The notes under the pieces: model-generated
Seen by the model: only the letters and a program-made list of their open reading frames with translations
The model's database searches: none
What the model was told of the DNA's origin: nothing
Source: Pseudogracilibacillus sp037892545
GTDB lineage: Bacteria; Bacillota; Bacilli; Bacillales; Amphibacillaceae
DNA: 7,536 nucleotides
Direction: 5' to 3'
Assembly: GCF_037892545.1 (NCBI RefSeq)
Contig: NZ_JBBKBG010000055.1
Span: 1 to 7,536, forward strand
Part shown: in pieces, positions 6,742 through 7,536 of the stretch
Position numbering within the stretch: position 1 is the first letter of the stretch
How the letters are laid out: the number at the start of each line of letters is the position of its first letter
Made by a program: the position numbers and the translations under genes

Positions 6742-6758
6742 TATGGATTAAAAGATAG

Positions 6759-7475
6759 CTATAACTGCTGATCTATTTCTATCAATACTTCTTTAATACT
6801 TTTATCTTGGATAACGACATCTGCAAAACGATCATATTCTGTTGGTTCACGATTCACAATGATGAGCTTTGAACCATGCTCTTTTGCGATTAATGGAAAC
6901 ATATTTGCGGGTGAAACAGATAAGGAAGATCCTAGTACGATAAATAAATCGGCTTTTTTGGCTTCTATTTCAGCACGTCGAAACGTATCTTCTGGTAAAT
7001 TCTCTCCGAATAAGACGATGCCTGGACGAATCGTGCCACCACATTCACATGTAGATATACCTTTTACATAAACATCTCTCGTAAATTCTTTCTTACATGT
7101 ATGACAATGGAATACGCGAAAAGATCCGTGTAATTCCATGACATTTTCGTTTCCAGCATCAGAATGAAAAGCATCAACATTTTGTGTGATGATCCCTTTA
7201 ATACGACCGGATTTTTCCCAGTCCGCTAATATATGATGTCCTTTATGTGCCTCATATTTATTAATTTCTGATAGCCGATATTGATAAAACTCTGTAAATT
7301 CTTCTGTGTTGTGTACTAATGCATGTACATTTGCTAATTCACTTGGATTGAATTTTTCCCATAATCCACGGTCTTTGGATCGGAAGTCTGGTAAACCACT
7401 TTCTGTTGACATTCCGGCACCAGTGAAAACAATGGTGTAAGAAGATTCTTTTAACATTTCCGTTAATGTATCCAA
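6759..7475 (-). CDS. Sir2-family NAD-dependent protein deacetylase/deacylase
   Basis: A cytoplasmic sirtuin that removes acyl groups from lysine side chains using NAD+, releasing nicotinamide and O-acyl-ADP-ribose. Numbering from ATG 7493, the NAD-binding GAGMSTESGLPDFRS is at 25-39, TQNVDAFH at 103-110, the catalytic His at 122 (LHG), the zinc cysteines at 130/133 and 149/151 (C-x2-C and C-x-C), the RPGIVLFGE block at 156-164, GSS at 188-190 and VN at 213-214. All core residues are present. Y-x2-R (Tyr70, Arg73) sits where CobB/SIRT5-type desuccinylases have theirs. Start: ATG 7493 has no good ribosome binding site and would lie only about 5 nt after the predicted transcription start. TTG 7475 has GGAGGGG 6 nt upstream and gives 238 residues, so TTG is preferred. 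It resembles Bacillus SrtN and CobB-type proteins. It is probably a single-gene unit, with its own promoter and the shared terminator. Confidence 0.93.
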   Translation of the reverse strand: MDTLTEMLKESSYTIVFTGAGMSTESGLPDFRSKDRGLWEKFNPSELANVHALVHNTEEFTEFYQYRLSEINKYEAHKGHHILADWEKSGRIKGIITQNVDAFHSDAGNENVMELHGSFRVFHCHTCKKEFTRDVYVKGISTCECGGTIRPGIVLFGENLPEDTFRRAEIEAKKADLFIVLGSSLSVSPANMFPLIAKEHGSKLIIVNREPTEYDRFADVVIQDKSIKEVLIEIDQQL

Positions 7476-7488
7476 TACTATCCCCTCC
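7473..7488 (-). promoter_or_regulatory. Ribosome binding site and TTG start of the sirtuin gene
   Basis: GGAGGGG (7488 down to 7482) is separated by ATAGTA from TTG 7475. It lies inside the longest possible reading frame (downstream of ATG 7493 and 7490), which argues that those ATGs are not the main start. Confidence 0.65.
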
Positions 7489-7505
7489 ATCATGCTCTTA
7501 GTTCT

Positions 7506-7534
7506 ATCGTAGCAAAGAAAAAACGACGAAACAA
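7506..7534 (-). promoter_or_regulatory. Putative sigma-A promoter of the sirtuin gene
   Basis: TTGTTT (7534-7529), a 17-nt spacer, then TACGAT (7511-7506), matching three and four of six consensus positions. Transcription would begin near 7499 and give a leader of about 24 nt to TTG 7475. It is a moderate match at the window edge; further upstream elements cannot be seen. Confidence 0.4.
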
Positions 7535-7536
7535 TT

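Overview
This AT-rich window shows the gene content, Shine-Dalgarno style and codon choice of a low-GC Gram-positive bacterium. It is most likely a Bacillaceae member (Bacillus or a salt/alkali-adapted relative), because the mrp genes have the Bacillus order and lengths. The organism call is an inference from family resemblance, not a database match.

Minus strand, 17-5796: a complete seven-gene mrp operon, mrpA-B-C-D-E-F-G, encoding the hetero-oligomeric Na+(Li+)/H+ antiporter of the cytoplasmic membrane. MrpA and MrpD are the large NuoL/M/N-like proton-translocating subunits. MrpC is NuoK-like. MrpB, E, F and G are small membrane subunits needed for assembly and cation exchange. All seven frames are intact, the family's key charged residues in MrpA, MrpD and MrpF are present, and every junction either overlaps or leaves at most a 15-nt gap, so the operon looks functional and translationally coupled. 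Some starts are non-ATG or shifted from the longest ORF: TTG for mrpA, a better-placed TTG for mrpG, and the second ATG for mrpE.

Intergenic region 5797-6016 (220 bp): a divergent promoter region. A sigma-A-like promoter (GTGATA-N17-TATAAT) faces mrpA, and another (TAGAAA-N17-TATAAT) faces the plus-strand gene. A near-perfect 14-bp palindrome overlaps the -10 of the latter and is a candidate operator.

Plus strand, 6017-6694: a soluble 225-residue protein whose first ~140 residues resemble the universal-stress-protein domain of the sensor kinase KdpD. It has no kinase portion and carries an ~80-residue C-terminal region that I do not recognise. Its divergent pairing with the antiporter operon suggests, but does not prove, a link to cation homeostasis.

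Minus strand, 6759-7475 (or 7493): a Sir2-family NAD-dependent protein deacylase. It is separated from the previous gene by a strong hairpin that can terminate transcription from both sides, and it has its own promoter at the right edge of the window.

I see no mobile element, CRISPR array, tRNA or rRNA. The most unusual item is the kinase-less KdpD-like protein with its own palindromic promoter next to mrp. The rest is well-known core physiology.
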